Source of the DNA: Terebella lapidaria
Lineage: Eukaryota > Annelida > Polychaeta > Terebellida > Terebellidae
NCBI GenBank assembly: GCA_949152475.1
Contig: OX424564.1
Span: forward strand, 29,882,165-29,946,164
Direction: 5' to 3'
DNA: 64,000 bases
The position numbers and the translations under genes were made by a program. The first letter of the stretch is position 1. Every line of letters begins with the position of its first letter. Below, in pieces: positions 38,236 through 49,761 of the stretch. The notes beneath the pieces were generated by a model. It made no database searches. It worked only from the letters and a program-made list of their open reading frames with translations, and was not told where the DNA came from.

Positions 38236-38538
38236 TACGGTGGCTTATTTCTTTCTTAGATTAATTTCGTTAAAAAAAAAATTGAGATACAAATATTCCA
38301 ATTTCACACGGAACAAATGTTTCCTTCGCGAAGCAAACGTTTCCTACACGAAGTAAATAGGTGAAGAAAACGTTTGCTTCGTGAAGGAAACATTTACTCC
38401 GCGTAGGAAACTATTTACTTCGTGTAGGAAACGTTGCTTCGCGAAGGAAACATTTGCTCCGTGTGTGATTAAAATATTTATATCTGAAATTTTGTTTTAC
38501 AGAAATTAATCTAATTGTGGCAGAAATAAGCCACCGTA
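38236..38538. mobile_element. Fold-back MITE of about 300 bp with inner units of about 20 bp
   Basis: Terminal inverted repeats start TACGGTGGCTTATTTCT at both ends, flanked by CTTTCG at 38,230-38,235 and 38,539-38,544. The duplication may extend to 8 bp (CTTTCGTA) if the element is trimmed. Inside is an inverted set of GTTTCCTTCGCGAAGCAAA-like units. Architecture matches the element at 12,303-12,695 although the sequence differs. Confidence 0.85.
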
Positions 38539-38545
38539 CTTTCGT

Positions 38546-39928
38546 ATTTCCAATTTGTTTCAAAACCTGACGCATGTCTTTAACTCCTTTGTCAACAATG
38601 CATTTTCCGACATCTCAGCCGTAATATTTACGAGTACCTTTTTCGTATGTATACATTTTTTAATGCCACATCATATTATGTTTGTATAACATGTGAATCT
38701 AATATATTAATCCTTAATTCTCAGGGCCATTTCCACCCGTTTTTGTCAGTAGAAGCCAAGTATTTGAACATGTGAAGCCCGATAAGGTAAATTACCCCGT
38801 TTTCTGCCAGTAGGCCACTGGTCCATTTAGGTCATGAGAATTCTAGCAGTTTGGCTTTCCCTAATTGGTGTTCCAGTTGTGTTTCTAAAAATCGCATCAG
38901 ACCATTCACTCATTTTATTTCATGATGAATCGAATGTACAGGAAACAAACTAAAATGAATATGAACATGCTAAAATGATATTGGCAGAAAAACTATTTGT
39001 TCATAGTCAATTACATATATGCCTGTGGTCTCAGAGAAATAGGTTACAAAACAAACTATGCTTGATCAGATGGATAAATCGAACATATGACAGCAGCCGC
39101 TGTCCTTTTGTTTTGTGAGTTACCTCTGACCTAACCTAGTTCACGCTTGATTGGTTCGAACATATAAGATTAAGCTGAAATCGCATGGCATCAAGAGACA
39201 CAAAGCAGCGAGAAGGGCGGTAATGTGAACAAACTCAAACTATCCCTATCAGAAACTCAAACCCATCAGAAAGAGCATCCGTTTGGGCATACAAGTGCAG
39301 ATATATAACTGTTATGTTTTCTTCGTTCGATCAGAAAGATATGACAAAATCCATAGCTTTCTGCCAATATCACTTTATTACAGTACATAGAAGTAGTTAA
39401 ATATTCATTCAAATATACTATGCTCATTATCTTAACTTATAATCACTAGGAGGAGTGGCGAAAAGAAGATAAAGAAACAAACAACAAGGCATATTATGAA
39501 ATATTCATATGGTGAGGGATTGGTGAATATGGAATTTAACATACTGATGGAAATAACAGAGTTTACAATAGCCATGATAGACAAGAGAAAGTGACGCCTT
39601 TGTACATAGATGTCATGTGAGTACTAGTGAAAATCTCCCTTTTGTGTATTGTAGGCATTATGTGGGGCAAATTTCATTCCGAAGCAAAAGGCTGCAAGAT
39701 TATTAATAGTATTTTGGTCTTCGGTTTCAAGAATAGTCAAATGATGCTTTAAAAACATTAGAGAATTGAACGAACTGATTAGCCTGTATGCTCAATTTTA
39801 CCTACATGTATATTTATGATGCCATTTCACTGAATAACCTTAGAAATCGAAGAACCAATTGATTCTCCAGTGTCGGCTTCTTAAAATTTACCTCGAAATT
39901 TACAATAAAGGCAAATTCTGTACAAGGT
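38546..39928. other. Interval with no supported feature
   Basis: No splice-bounded frame, tandem array or recognisable repeat was seen here. Confidence 0.5.
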
Positions 39929-40055
39929 GGTGCAATTATCATATCCTGCGCCTTTCTCTATATTCAATAAGGATTAGAAAAGGTGACAGGGGGGATAAAA
40001 TGGCATGCATTTAGTGGACGAGTAGTATTAAGGCGCAGCGTATGATATTTGGGCC
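39929..40055. mobile_element. 127-bp hAT-type MITE, copy 2
   Basis: Same family as 19,400-19,524: TCATATCCTGCGCCTTTCTC, GTGGACGAGTAGTATTAAGG and end TTTGGGCC. Exact 8-bp target duplications TACAAGGT flank it (39,921-39,928 and 40,056-40,063). The left terminus has mutated (GGTGCAATTATCAT instead of GGCCCAAGTATCAT). Confidence 0.9.
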
Positions 40056-40206
40056 TACAAGGTTATGACAAACACAACGATTTTGCTTTACTGGCTTGAG
40101 CAGTAATATCCCAGCATCACCAGCCTGCGGTGTTTAGGTTTCCCAGTTAATCCGTTATGCTAGAGCATGTTCACTTTACCAGGAATCCACAGTCAGAGCA
40201 CAGGTT

Positions 40207-40455
40207 CCGACTTCCAAACTGCTCAAACAGGAATACGTAATGCCTAGACTGAGGTCGACATTCAAGAAGATTTATCGCCGTCACTATGACCTGGTCGAAG
40301 GTTACGCCAAGTCTGTCACACATATGAAGGAAGATATCATCACATCCTTATAATTTTGTGCATATATTTCCGTCTCAATATGCCAGTGTGGATATAACAG
40401 CGGGTGTCGCATGCGGGGCAGGAGATGCTCACTCTTCCGGAGCACCTGATCTCAC
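40207..40455 (+). mobile_element. 3' fragment of a second Penelope-like element
   Basis: A frame reads SKLLKQEYVMPRLRSTFKKI, then YRRHYDLVEGYAKSV and a stop at 40,351-40,353. It matches the C-terminus of the element at 58,614-60,326 (SKLLRQGYVLPRLIAAFKKF, YGRHHDLVDKYSKSM). The tail after the stop (GGGGCAGGAGATGCTCACTC, TTCCGGAGCACCTGAT) also matches. Divergence shows a different lineage or an older insertion. Severely 5'-truncated. Confidence 0.9.
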
Positions 40456-42330
40456 ACTCAGCTGACTTGGTGTCTATGATGTCCGCATGGCTTCGACTGA
40501 TACTTTACTTTCAAACCTGATATTTGTTTCAATGTTCAGATTCAAACCTGAGATTTGACCATTCACATTTGATTTTGTCAAATTCGTCCACAGATTCGAT
40601 CTTGGAATATGAATTTGTCTGTTTGTTGGTATCAATATCTACTTCGTTAAATCCGAAATACCGACATGCAAACATGCATGAATTGCTTTCAGCATATACG
40701 TGGCCGAGATAACTGATTTTCCCTTGTCTTGGTAGTAATCATTGATATGATATATCCTTGTTCAATCATCATAGCCAATCATTAATTGCACTTATAGGTA
40801 TCATTTTGAGTTCGAACTGAATATGATACAGCTCAAATAATATGGTTTTGTCGGTATTTTCTGCTTGGTGGGTTTATTCAAGCCACACAACGGTCACAAA
40901 TCAGTCGTATGAATAAAAATTATCACCACATGAGCGTACTTGTGGGCGGAAGCGATCCTAAAACTTCCCATTGTCCACAATCAGATGTCCCGACAGTCCG
41001 TAATTCTTTGATTTATTTCAGTGCTTCCTGGCGGTGTTAATAATCGCTGTGCTGGAACAGCCCCCCAATAATTTCTGGCTAATTTTACCAGCGAAATTGA
41101 CAACGTCTCTGACAACCCACGCTTGTTTCCCTTTGTAATAGACTTCATTTAACACACGGACAACATAAACTCATACAGTTGTTCGCTCATAAGTTTATCA
41201 TCTGAAAAGTTGTGTTTTTGTGTTACAGTGCATCAGCTTGTTTTTCTTCTGCATGAAACAATGACCAACGATTTACACTGTGGACACACCTAGGAATTGC
41301 AAGAAGTCAGATGTGCGAGACAATACGGTATAATAACTGTACACCCCATCAATAATGATCAATGTCATACATGTCCCAATTTCCTGTTCCGGTGTCAACA
41401 ACCCATTCGTAATGTGACCTCATCACTGACCAGCACAGTACCGGACACTCCGCCAAACAAAGAAGTTCCATGTATGGGTAATGAAGACGCGGGCGCGAGT
41501 AATTAGGTGTCGAGGTCTTCTACTGGGTAAATCTATATTCAAAAGAGGATGGATAAAGAACCGAACAACTGAATGAGTTTGTCATCCTGGGTTCTATGCA
41601 ATGGCGGATACCAAGGACAGGGCAATGCGATAACCCGAACTTAATTAGCAAATATATATAATACGTACGTAGTTCTTGACGGGGGGCGGTGTCAAAAAGT
41701 CATAAGCTCATCAACTCGAGAGGTCAATGTGTTAGGTGGGCGTACACATCGATCGGATTTGACCAAGTTCGAATATCTGTTATGTCCACATGTCTGTCAA
41801 TATAAGCTGAGAATTAATTACGATAAATTCCTATGAAATTATATTGCAAGGCAAACCAGACGATAACGAGCATTATCATGATTATCGTCACACAAATTAC
41901 CACTGTAACACTTTCTGAAAAGTTAATAGAGTAAATGTATACCCCTTTGAATTGTTTAGACCAAGCTCTGTATAGGGTGTGCAATTGCCGGTGCGTTGGA
42001 GCGATTGGCAGACGCAATTACAATGTGGGAACAAGCGGTACTTGTCTTTCATTTTTGTTATTTCACAACCACACCCTCTTTTTATCACATTACCTGAAGA
42101 AATATGGTTGCCACGTAATTGCCAGATAGGCATACACGTACTATACATATTAACGATAAAACAGAACGGAATATATTAACGAAGTGGGCGCTATTGTTCA
42201 AATCGAATACCTGAACTTGCATTGATGTCAACGTGGGTGGAAGTGGGATGGGGGTGGGTTGTGCTGCATTGCGTGGTAGAGTCTCCCCCGCCTCTCTTGC
42301 AAGGTGAAACCCTTCGGTCGGGAGTCGAGA
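40456..42330. other. Interval with no supported gene; short match to the tandem-unit end
   Basis: A stretch at about 41,440-41,490 (ACCGGACACTCCGCCAAACA, then GTAATGAAGACG) resembles the end of tandem unit C near 24,200. A 69-codon frame there (CHTCPNFLFRC) has no recognised domain. Confidence 0.4.
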
Positions 42331-42373
42331 AATCTGACGTCTGTCATCAACGTCGCCGCCGTTGCCGCCGCGG

Positions 42374-42408
42374 TATAAATTCTGGAGTTTTGCGGGTCTT
42401 CAATTCGA
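42374..42408 (+). promoter_or_regulatory. TATA box and initiator in a GC-rich island
   Basis: TATAAAT at 42,374-42,380 is followed 28 bp downstream (start to start) by TTCAATTC, matching the initiator consensus YYANWYY with the A at about 42,402. The surrounding 42,230-42,640 is far richer in G, C and CpG than its neighbours (GTCGCCGCCGTTGCCGCCGC just upstream). TATA-to-start spacing is classical. The nearest plus-strand gene is the NPF gene, so this is probably its promoter (inference). Confidence 0.6.
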
Positions 42409-42978
42409 CTATTTCTGTGTCGTTGTGTCCACTTCGCTGGCTGGCTGGCGATCGAACTGGGACCGCTGTAGGGTCCACATAGTTTCCAAGAAACGGAGCG
42501 CAGAGCACAAGGGAACGAACGTCCGTCCGGCCAACTGACTGGCTGTAACTATTGGTGGAGAATACGGACTTCGCTGCTACACAGGAGTTTCCGACTTTGT
42601 GGAGTTTGAAACACACCGCGCGCAAGTGTGAAGTTTGGGGATGTTTACAAAGGGCGAGACAAAAAGAGAATTGCTTTGGATTAAAATAATACCAAATCTA
42701 TGGTGTCAGACTGAATCGCTGACAGCATATATATATAAGGCGTAAATCTGGTTCGTTGTGCAGATAAAAAAGACCAGTGGATAATAAAATATCATGAACT
42801 AATTTATAGGCTAACTACATCTGAAAAACAGGATAACCAACTTAATATTATACAAAATATACTAGCAACAGAAACAAGGGAAATAAATCTGAAGAGGAAG
42901 AGAAAGAAGTCAACACAAGTACAAAACGAATATTGGAACGAAACTGTGTGTGAACGACATCACATTATACGAATTGAG
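42402..42978 (+). other. Probable noncoding first exon of the NPF gene
   Basis: Runs from the predicted start site to a strong donor GAG/GTGAGC (42,979-42,984). It has no long frame, as expected for a 5' untranslated exon. It would splice over about 5.5 kb to the acceptor at 48,503-48,504. Both the donor choice and the link to NPF are inferred. Confidence 0.4.
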
Positions 42979-42984
42979 GTGAGC

Positions 42985-44926
42985 GAGAAATCTCCAAATG
43001 GGAGTAGTTCAATTAACGTTAAACAAAGGCACTGTTAAGAACATTTCATATGTTTTTTGCAAGCAGTTCCTTCGATTTGAATAAACAATATACTGAAATA
43101 AATTCATCTGAGAAGAAATTAAAATAGGCTGCATATGCCCAGCTAAATAATTTTCTGAAACAAAGCATCACATTTACACATCACTGCACATAAAAAATCG
43201 TTAAATAGTAGTGTTTGTCAATAACTGATGAGATGGACAGCCAACTGATATTGATATGTCTTTTTTCGGTAAAAAAAAATGTCGAGGGTAAATCGGGGTT
43301 GTTTGATATTATCACAATTTTGGCTCATCAATGCAGTAATCAGTGACTTTAAGTTAAACGAATAACGCCAGTGGGGAGTAAGAAAATCCATTAAGAATGC
43401 ACTATTTACATTCATATTCATCTGAATGAAAATATACCTCTCACTCAGATTCATCACACGTTTTTTTCTCAGAATAGAAAACATGAAAGGATAACCGATG
43501 GAAAGAAAATGGAAATAAAACCAAGATGAACACTGTTTCAAGTAATCTATATATCTATCTATATCGATAATCCCCTAGAAATGACTCTATTCATTCTGAA
43601 TTTCCGCTCGGCCAAGTCGCCAAACACACTGGAAACCACAAGTAGATCAAACCCCATTATCATATGAATCACTGACATTCTCTAAATTATCTCGTTTCCC
43701 CAAAGTCGCGTGTGTGTCCATGTTTGGAGAATATAGGAAGTCGAGCCCATTATGTTATAAATCCCGATTATATATGTTGTTTGTGGATGAGACATGTACT
43801 TGGTCCTTTTAATTGGATTATCTGCTGGTGTGGAAAATTGTTGTCCCAAGGTTCAAACATTTATCACAGCAGATTTAAATGCCTCAGGTCTATCTGTTTA
43901 GCTTCACAAGTCAATTTCATTCTCCATCCAAAAGTTACCTCATTAATCATATAATCTGACAGAAATAATGCCAGAGTTAATTAGAATTGGTTGAATCATT
44001 AGCAGACGCCATTAAGTAAATACCGAGGTCGTAAACTACAAGTCATTTCCAATTAATATCAGTCACTGTAATATTCCAACACATGGAGCCCAAAAAAGGT
44101 AATATGCTGCCCCTTGATACTACTGGTCCACTAAAAGTTTACTTCTTCAATCCGCAATTTTTTTAATTCATCGGAAGGAGAACGAGCAGCGTAGCCTAGC
44201 TAACTACAACAGAGGATCGTATGTCCTTCGATTTAGGCCAAACTGGACACAATGCCACTCCACTTGGAAGATTTGCCCCATTTCCTTCTTGGATACGACA
44301 CAAAGGGATATTGCAAAATCAGAAGGAAGGAATTTAACCATGGTGTGATAGGTGTTCGAAAGGGGTTTCCGTTCATGGTAAATTACATGTGACATCGCTT
44401 ACTGTCACGACACTGCCATCACACTGTCTATTGTATACAATCCAATTTCTCGAGCATCTTCGTCTTCCGAACATCACTCCCAACACATATCGCTAGATGG
44501 TTTTCGAACCTCTCGTGTCAAATTCATTTCCCGTCCGTGTTAGGGAATGAAGTGAAACCTTCCACCGCGCAAATGGTCACACCGATTTAGCCCTCTTCGA
44601 GATGGACTTTCTTCTACGTGTGACAAGCGGCCGTGTCAGTGACGTAGCTGGTCACGTCACAAGACTTACCTCAACGGTCAATCACTGTCAATGACCGTAT
44701 TATTGCCTATCAATATCACCAGTTCACACATAGTTATACAACTGTGGCATTATTCACCAGGCAGACAATACATGTAAGTACTTGGAAGAGAATCAACCTC
44801 AAACGTGCATCCCCAGGTGATACTATACAAGGCAGTCAAAATAGAGAAAATTATTTGAGAGATTGAATGTGTGTAATTTTCTTTTGATCAAAGGGAAGAC
44901 GAAAGTAGGCTAGAACTCATACATAT
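42985..44926. other. Probable intron; no other feature seen
   Basis: Short frames only. This would be the 5' part of the first NPF intron, upstream of the duplicated segment. Confidence 0.4.
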
Positions 44927-47160
44927 GAGTGATTTTTCATGAACACGAACGCGTTTTCCCCCTATACTTCTATAAATCCCTGCGACGTCCTTATTTTTGT
45001 ATTTCATTCAGTTATTTCCTTTCCTCTTCTGTGACCCACATCATTAGTAAAGGCACTGCGCCCACGCGTAGGACATGGTACACTGAAAAAAAAAAACCGC
45101 ACACCGTTCCACCTATACATGAAGTAGATCTATTTTGATTCCATTGTGTGTCGAACAATTGCAAGAGTAGTTTATTTCAAGGAATAAAATGTCTGCTTTT
45201 GTAGTCGACTTTCCGCTGTATATCCTAATGATTCGATTGAGTTTACCTCATGCACAATGAAACTCACCTACACCAGATATGCATTTTTTTTACTTCTTTT
45301 GAATCGATTCTGCATTTTATTCTTCTACGGTAGTCTGTGGAATCAATTCGCAACCATTGTTTGTTACAGTGGCATCCAGTGGCACTTTTTGTTCCTGTTT
45401 ATTCGCTCTACGGACCTCGGACCATTAGTATTTATGAAGATGGTGGCCCGATGACCTTCTGTAAATTGTTTAACGTGCTCGCATTAGTCTCAGACAATTA
45501 CCATGATTACAGGTGGTCGTCTTCCAGTCAACCTGTATCGTGTGATTATCACATGTATCGTCTGAGCCAGTCGGGGTATTGAGTATCCTGTCGAGGTATT
45601 GAATATGCATGTTTCAACGAGCTTTGATCCTTTCTCAAGGTTATTCCTTTGAGTATTTTATTGACATTATCATGATCTGGTGTTGCTGATAATATGTATT
45701 TCCCATATCTTCAACAAAAGCCACCAATTGGTGGATGTGTCTAAGAACTGTCATGAATATGCATACTGGCTGCAGTATTCTGATGGGAAATTTCCCGCCG
45801 TTGATTAAATAGATCGATATCAGCTAGCTAAATCCCATTAAATGTCATATTGCAACATGTTATTCCACGACATAGATGGAATACGGGTTGATAGAACTCG
45901 TTGGTATTTGCAAGCCTATCCAATTAGAACAACTATTTGGCATACATCTATATAAGCTTTTGGAAAATTATATATTATAATGAAGAAGTGATAAAAAATC
46001 ATGCGGACTTTAATATTGTTGAAATACTCCTGGAGGCTTTTGAACACAATAGAACGGACTCTCTACTGGAATCATATTATATAATCACTACAATATTCTT
46101 CTGGGTGAGAATTGGTACATTCTGGTTTCACGGGAAATTTTATCATAGATTTCCATATGCACATTTTGCACCCCAGATACATGTAATATCCCCCACATTA
46201 CCCCGATGTTATATATCCTCGATATCCTGCTAATTGGGCAGTTTAATATATCCATAAAGTTTTCAGTAAACGAAACTGTACTCACATACTGTTTGCTCCT
46301 GATGAAGCCAGTGTAGCCTTTGATGTGAATATTAGGTCGGGGTTTTTAAAATGATTCATTTGAGGTTTTTCATCATTGTTCTCAAAATTTCGTGGTAATC
46401 GTGGTAATGTGCTGAATCATACATCGATTCATACCAGAGACTATTATTTCTCATGCTGCCTCTAACGGGGGTGGTGAAATTTTTATACAGACTCATGCAC
46501 CCTAATAATGCACAGTAAAGGTGAACAAACTCCTAGCATGACACATTCAGCGGGAAAAAACAGTTCACCTCAGTTGTTATCAATAACGAGTTATTGTCGA
46601 CAGGAAGGATGTATCGAGCTTTTGTGTAACGGATGACCTTTCCTCTCCAGTTTTGGTTATATAAGTTGTGATGTTTAAGACAGCATTTTGTGGAATTTTT
46701 GCCGTTTTTTAATTGATATTGAATCAGTTTTTCATTTATATTCTATCGGCCCAATATCTGACGTTTTTACCTGTATTGTTATACGGTTATATTGTATTCA
46801 TTTGATTTTCGCATTATTTGTCCCAAAACACAATTCTTACTGTATGTTAAGTACTGAAGTGCAGAATTGTCCGTTCCTGCTATTCAGCTGCAGTTCCTCG
46901 ATAGTTTTCACGGACTTCTTGATTCATCTTCAGTAATATTTCTAACACTCTAACATGAGTGGTAATCTCAGTGTTTCTGAGGAACAATAAATAGTAAATG
47001 TACGTATATTGTTCATGTTCATGAACTTTTATAAAAATGGATATATTTAAATCTTCACTTACCACCAATACAGGAACACTCGTTATCAAAGTACGTTTAT
47101 AATAATGACATTTGTCACATCCTCCATACCAAGATTTGCATGTAACTTCAAACTGCTAAT

Positions 47161-47468
47161 TGTACACAGGGGAAAATAACCCATTTCTCTGTTTATACGA
47201 CTTCACACCCTATCCAAACGAAAAACCTACAATGGGCAATAAGCAGATGCTAATGGCACCTGAGCATTACAAAGGCTTTCACATCGGTCCCTCTGCTCGC
47301 CAATTGTACACAAGGGAAAATAACCCATTTCTCTGTTTATACGACTTCACACCCTATCCAAACGAAAAACCTACAATGGGCAATAAGCAGATGCTAATGG
47401 CACCTGAGCATTACAAGGGCTTCAACAGCGGCCCCTCTGCTTGTCAGTCACTCGGCAACCAGTTGTAA
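47161..47468 (+). CDS. Candidate exon with two tandem 48-codon repeats
   Basis: A 144-bp block occurs twice in tandem (47,161-47,304 and 47,305-47,448) in an open frame: NNPFLCLYDFTPYPNEKP, TMGNKQMLMAPEHYKGF, IGPSA, ending ...SLGNQL and a stop at 47,466-47,468. A plausible acceptor (TTGTACACAG) precedes the first block. Unit 2 has a single block (61,656-61,819) ending ...SLDIQL and a stop. The reading frame is kept, but the copies are too similar to test constraint. I recognise no family; it could be a terminal exon of an unknown gene or noncoding DNA. Confidence 0.3.
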
Positions 47469-47764
47469 ACACTAAGTGTTGAGAGTTCCATTAAATGGTA
47501 CCTTTTCGCTACATAGACTACACTTCAGAATGGATGGAATTTCTAGCAAACGGTGACGCAATTTACCAGTTGCTGAAGCTGTCTGAAGTCGAAGTTCAGT
47601 GCGTTAATGACACTTGACGTGGCAGTGTCGCTTCCCAACAACAATGAAATGTTTCTTCCTAGTAGGACAGCGACATGGTGACGGTAGAGTGTGTAAATTG
47701 GCAGTGACGCTTTCCGGCAAAAAGCTGGATTTCTTTGAGTCTTCATTCCAGAATAACAAGGTTG

Positions 47765-48049
47765 TGTGATTAGGTACTTATGTACTGATCATATATCTAT
47801 TCCATGGGATTAGTTTCGGAATTCTAAATTAGTTTCATAGGTTGTTGGGCAGTTGTATACTAATTCCATCAGGTGTGCAGTAGAAACAACTACATTAACC
47901 ACACTGTCTGCCCCTGATGACGCCAGTGTGTCTTTTGATAAAGTATTTGGTTGGGCTTTGTTTCTATTGGAAAATGTTGTGTTTTACGTTTGTTATTGGA
48001 ATCATCAAAATTTGGCTGTATTGGTGGTAATAGATTGATACTTACATTG
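47765..48049. mobile_element. 285-bp dispersed repeat, copy in NPF intron 1
   Basis: Same ends and length as 5,830-6,114. Unit 2 has the uninterrupted sequence at about 62,110-62,120 (AAGGTTGGTAATG) where unit 1 reads AAGGTTG, insert, TTAATG. Related, more diverged pieces occur near 5,425-5,487, 11,810-11,880, 46,290-46,440 and 56,540-56,690. Confidence 0.7.
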
Positions 48050-48504
48050 TTAATGTCAATTCTGTTGCATATATGTTGTTCCTTTGACTGTTCAATTTCA
48101 TACGGATAACATAAACAAATATAAAAAGCAAAGTCAAACTTAAATGTGGACACATCCGCCCATCAAACAGTGTGTCCACTTAAATCGGAAATATCACAAT
48201 TAGAAATGGCCCAAGGACCATATGATAATTTTTCATCGTTTGTCATTCAGTTTTACAAACAACATAATTAATGCGATGTTGATGGTTTATCATTAGTAAT
48301 TTTCTAATGCAGCATACTAATCAGTAGAAACTTGATCAGTATTAAATGTATCTAGAATAAGATAACGTTGGTATTATTACATTGGTATTATTACTCACGT
48401 TGGCACATTGATATATGAGATGGAACAATCGTCATGTAATAACAAATTATTGTTTCCAGAGATCCACTTGACAATACGTTAATATTCAAATATATATATT
48501 TCAG

Positions 48505-49761
48505 ATAAAGATGAAGTACACGGTATCAAGCCTCACGGACCCTTTAACAGCTATGATGGCGGTACTCCTAATGTCACAAGTTCTACCTGCTCTAGCTTTC
48601 CCACTTACAGAGGAAATAGTGCAGTCCTACCCCCTAGAGAGTAAACGTGCACAGTCGTATTCCCCAATGCTTGAGCAGAAACGGGCGCCTTCAAGGGACG
48701 GGGCGCCTAAACGGCCAGAACAGTTTAAATCGGTAGAGGAACTCAATCGATACTTGACGGCGCTAACAGATTACTACAATGTTCTCGGACGTCCGAGGTA
48801 AGAGAGGGTATCTTTTTCATTCTTTACTTTTCACTTTCGTCATTGTTCTTTTTTCTCGGTATTCTTCACGAGTATTTACCACAATAAATTCCTCACGAAT
48901 ATGTTTCTTTAACAATTTCATAAAAAAACTTCAATCATGATTTCATTCTGTACACGCTTTCCGCCAAACTTATACAATACAGATTCCACAATGTCACATG
49001 ACATCCAACCGTGCAGTGTACACATTTTCCCACGCAGCCATAATTAAGTACTCATCTTGATACGGTTTCCTGTTATTAAAGATGGAAAAACGGGACTCAC
49101 CTTTATTCATGATACTATGCACGTTATATCACAAACACTTGGCAGAATGAACTGGTGCATCGTTTTCTCACTTGCATCATGTTCCTTCTAATAAAGAACT
49201 ACACATATAGTCCATCTACCAAAACTACGAAATTACCATAGAATGGAAACCAAATATGTTTCATATTTCGAAGATAATGTTTTGCCTTCGCCTGGTCCGA
49301 AAGATTTTTCATAAGACACTGAAATCACTAACGTAGGTGCAGTACATAACTCGCTATGTCTATTCAAAGCTCCGGAACAAACTAATATTCGTGGATATCT
49401 ATTCCAACAGGTTTGGTAAAAGATCGGACTCGTTAACTGCAGAACTTACAGGTGACACTCGTTACAACGAAGTGCCATTATATCCATCGGCAATGGAGTC
49501 GAATATAAAATCCAAACTTTCTTTGGCTCTCTTGGATTTGTTACTAAGTCGGGATCGAGAACATGACAGGTATGTTTTCTTCGATCAATAGTCTTCACAT
49601 AATTCAACAGATCACATATCCCAGAGAATTTCCGTCTTTTATTATGAAATAGTATCATTCAATTCAAGTCAATGTTGTTTTACATTCAATATATGATTGT
49701 TATTAAAAATAGCGTAAGTTTCATTTAATATTTTTGAATTCCATATATTTGCAGTGCGTAA
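48505..49761 (+). CDS. NPF: Prepro-neuropeptide F (NPF/NPY family), intact
   Basis: Three coding exons: 48,505-48,797 (ATG at 48,511), 49,411-49,569 and 49,755-49,761 (stop TAA), all with GT/AG borders, giving 150 residues. Residues 1-29 form a secretory signal (hydrophobic AMMAVLLMSQVLPALA). Lys-Arg pairs at 45-46 and 57-58 release a 39-residue peptide (59-97) that starts APSRDGAPKRPEQF and ends YYNVLGRPRF; the following Gly-Lys-Arg (98-100) gives the C-terminal amide. KR at 67-68 is followed by Pro and should not be cut. The intron falls inside the codon for the Arg before the final Phe, a hallmark of NPY/NPF genes. NPF peptides act on G-protein-coupled receptors and regulate feeding in many invertebrates. 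A C-flanking peptide (101-150) follows. Only this copy of the three in the window is intact. Confidence 0.95.

Noticed and set aside
39140-39170. GGTTCGAAC as a tRNA B box
   Set aside because: No matching A box or cloverleaf could be formed around it on either strand; no tRNA or rRNA gene was found in the window.
47543-47746. Minus-strand frame (NISLLLGSDTATSSVINALN) conserved at 61,894-62,124 as a gene
   Set aside because: Its conservation is fully explained by the recent segmental duplication; no splice signals or recognisable domain support it.
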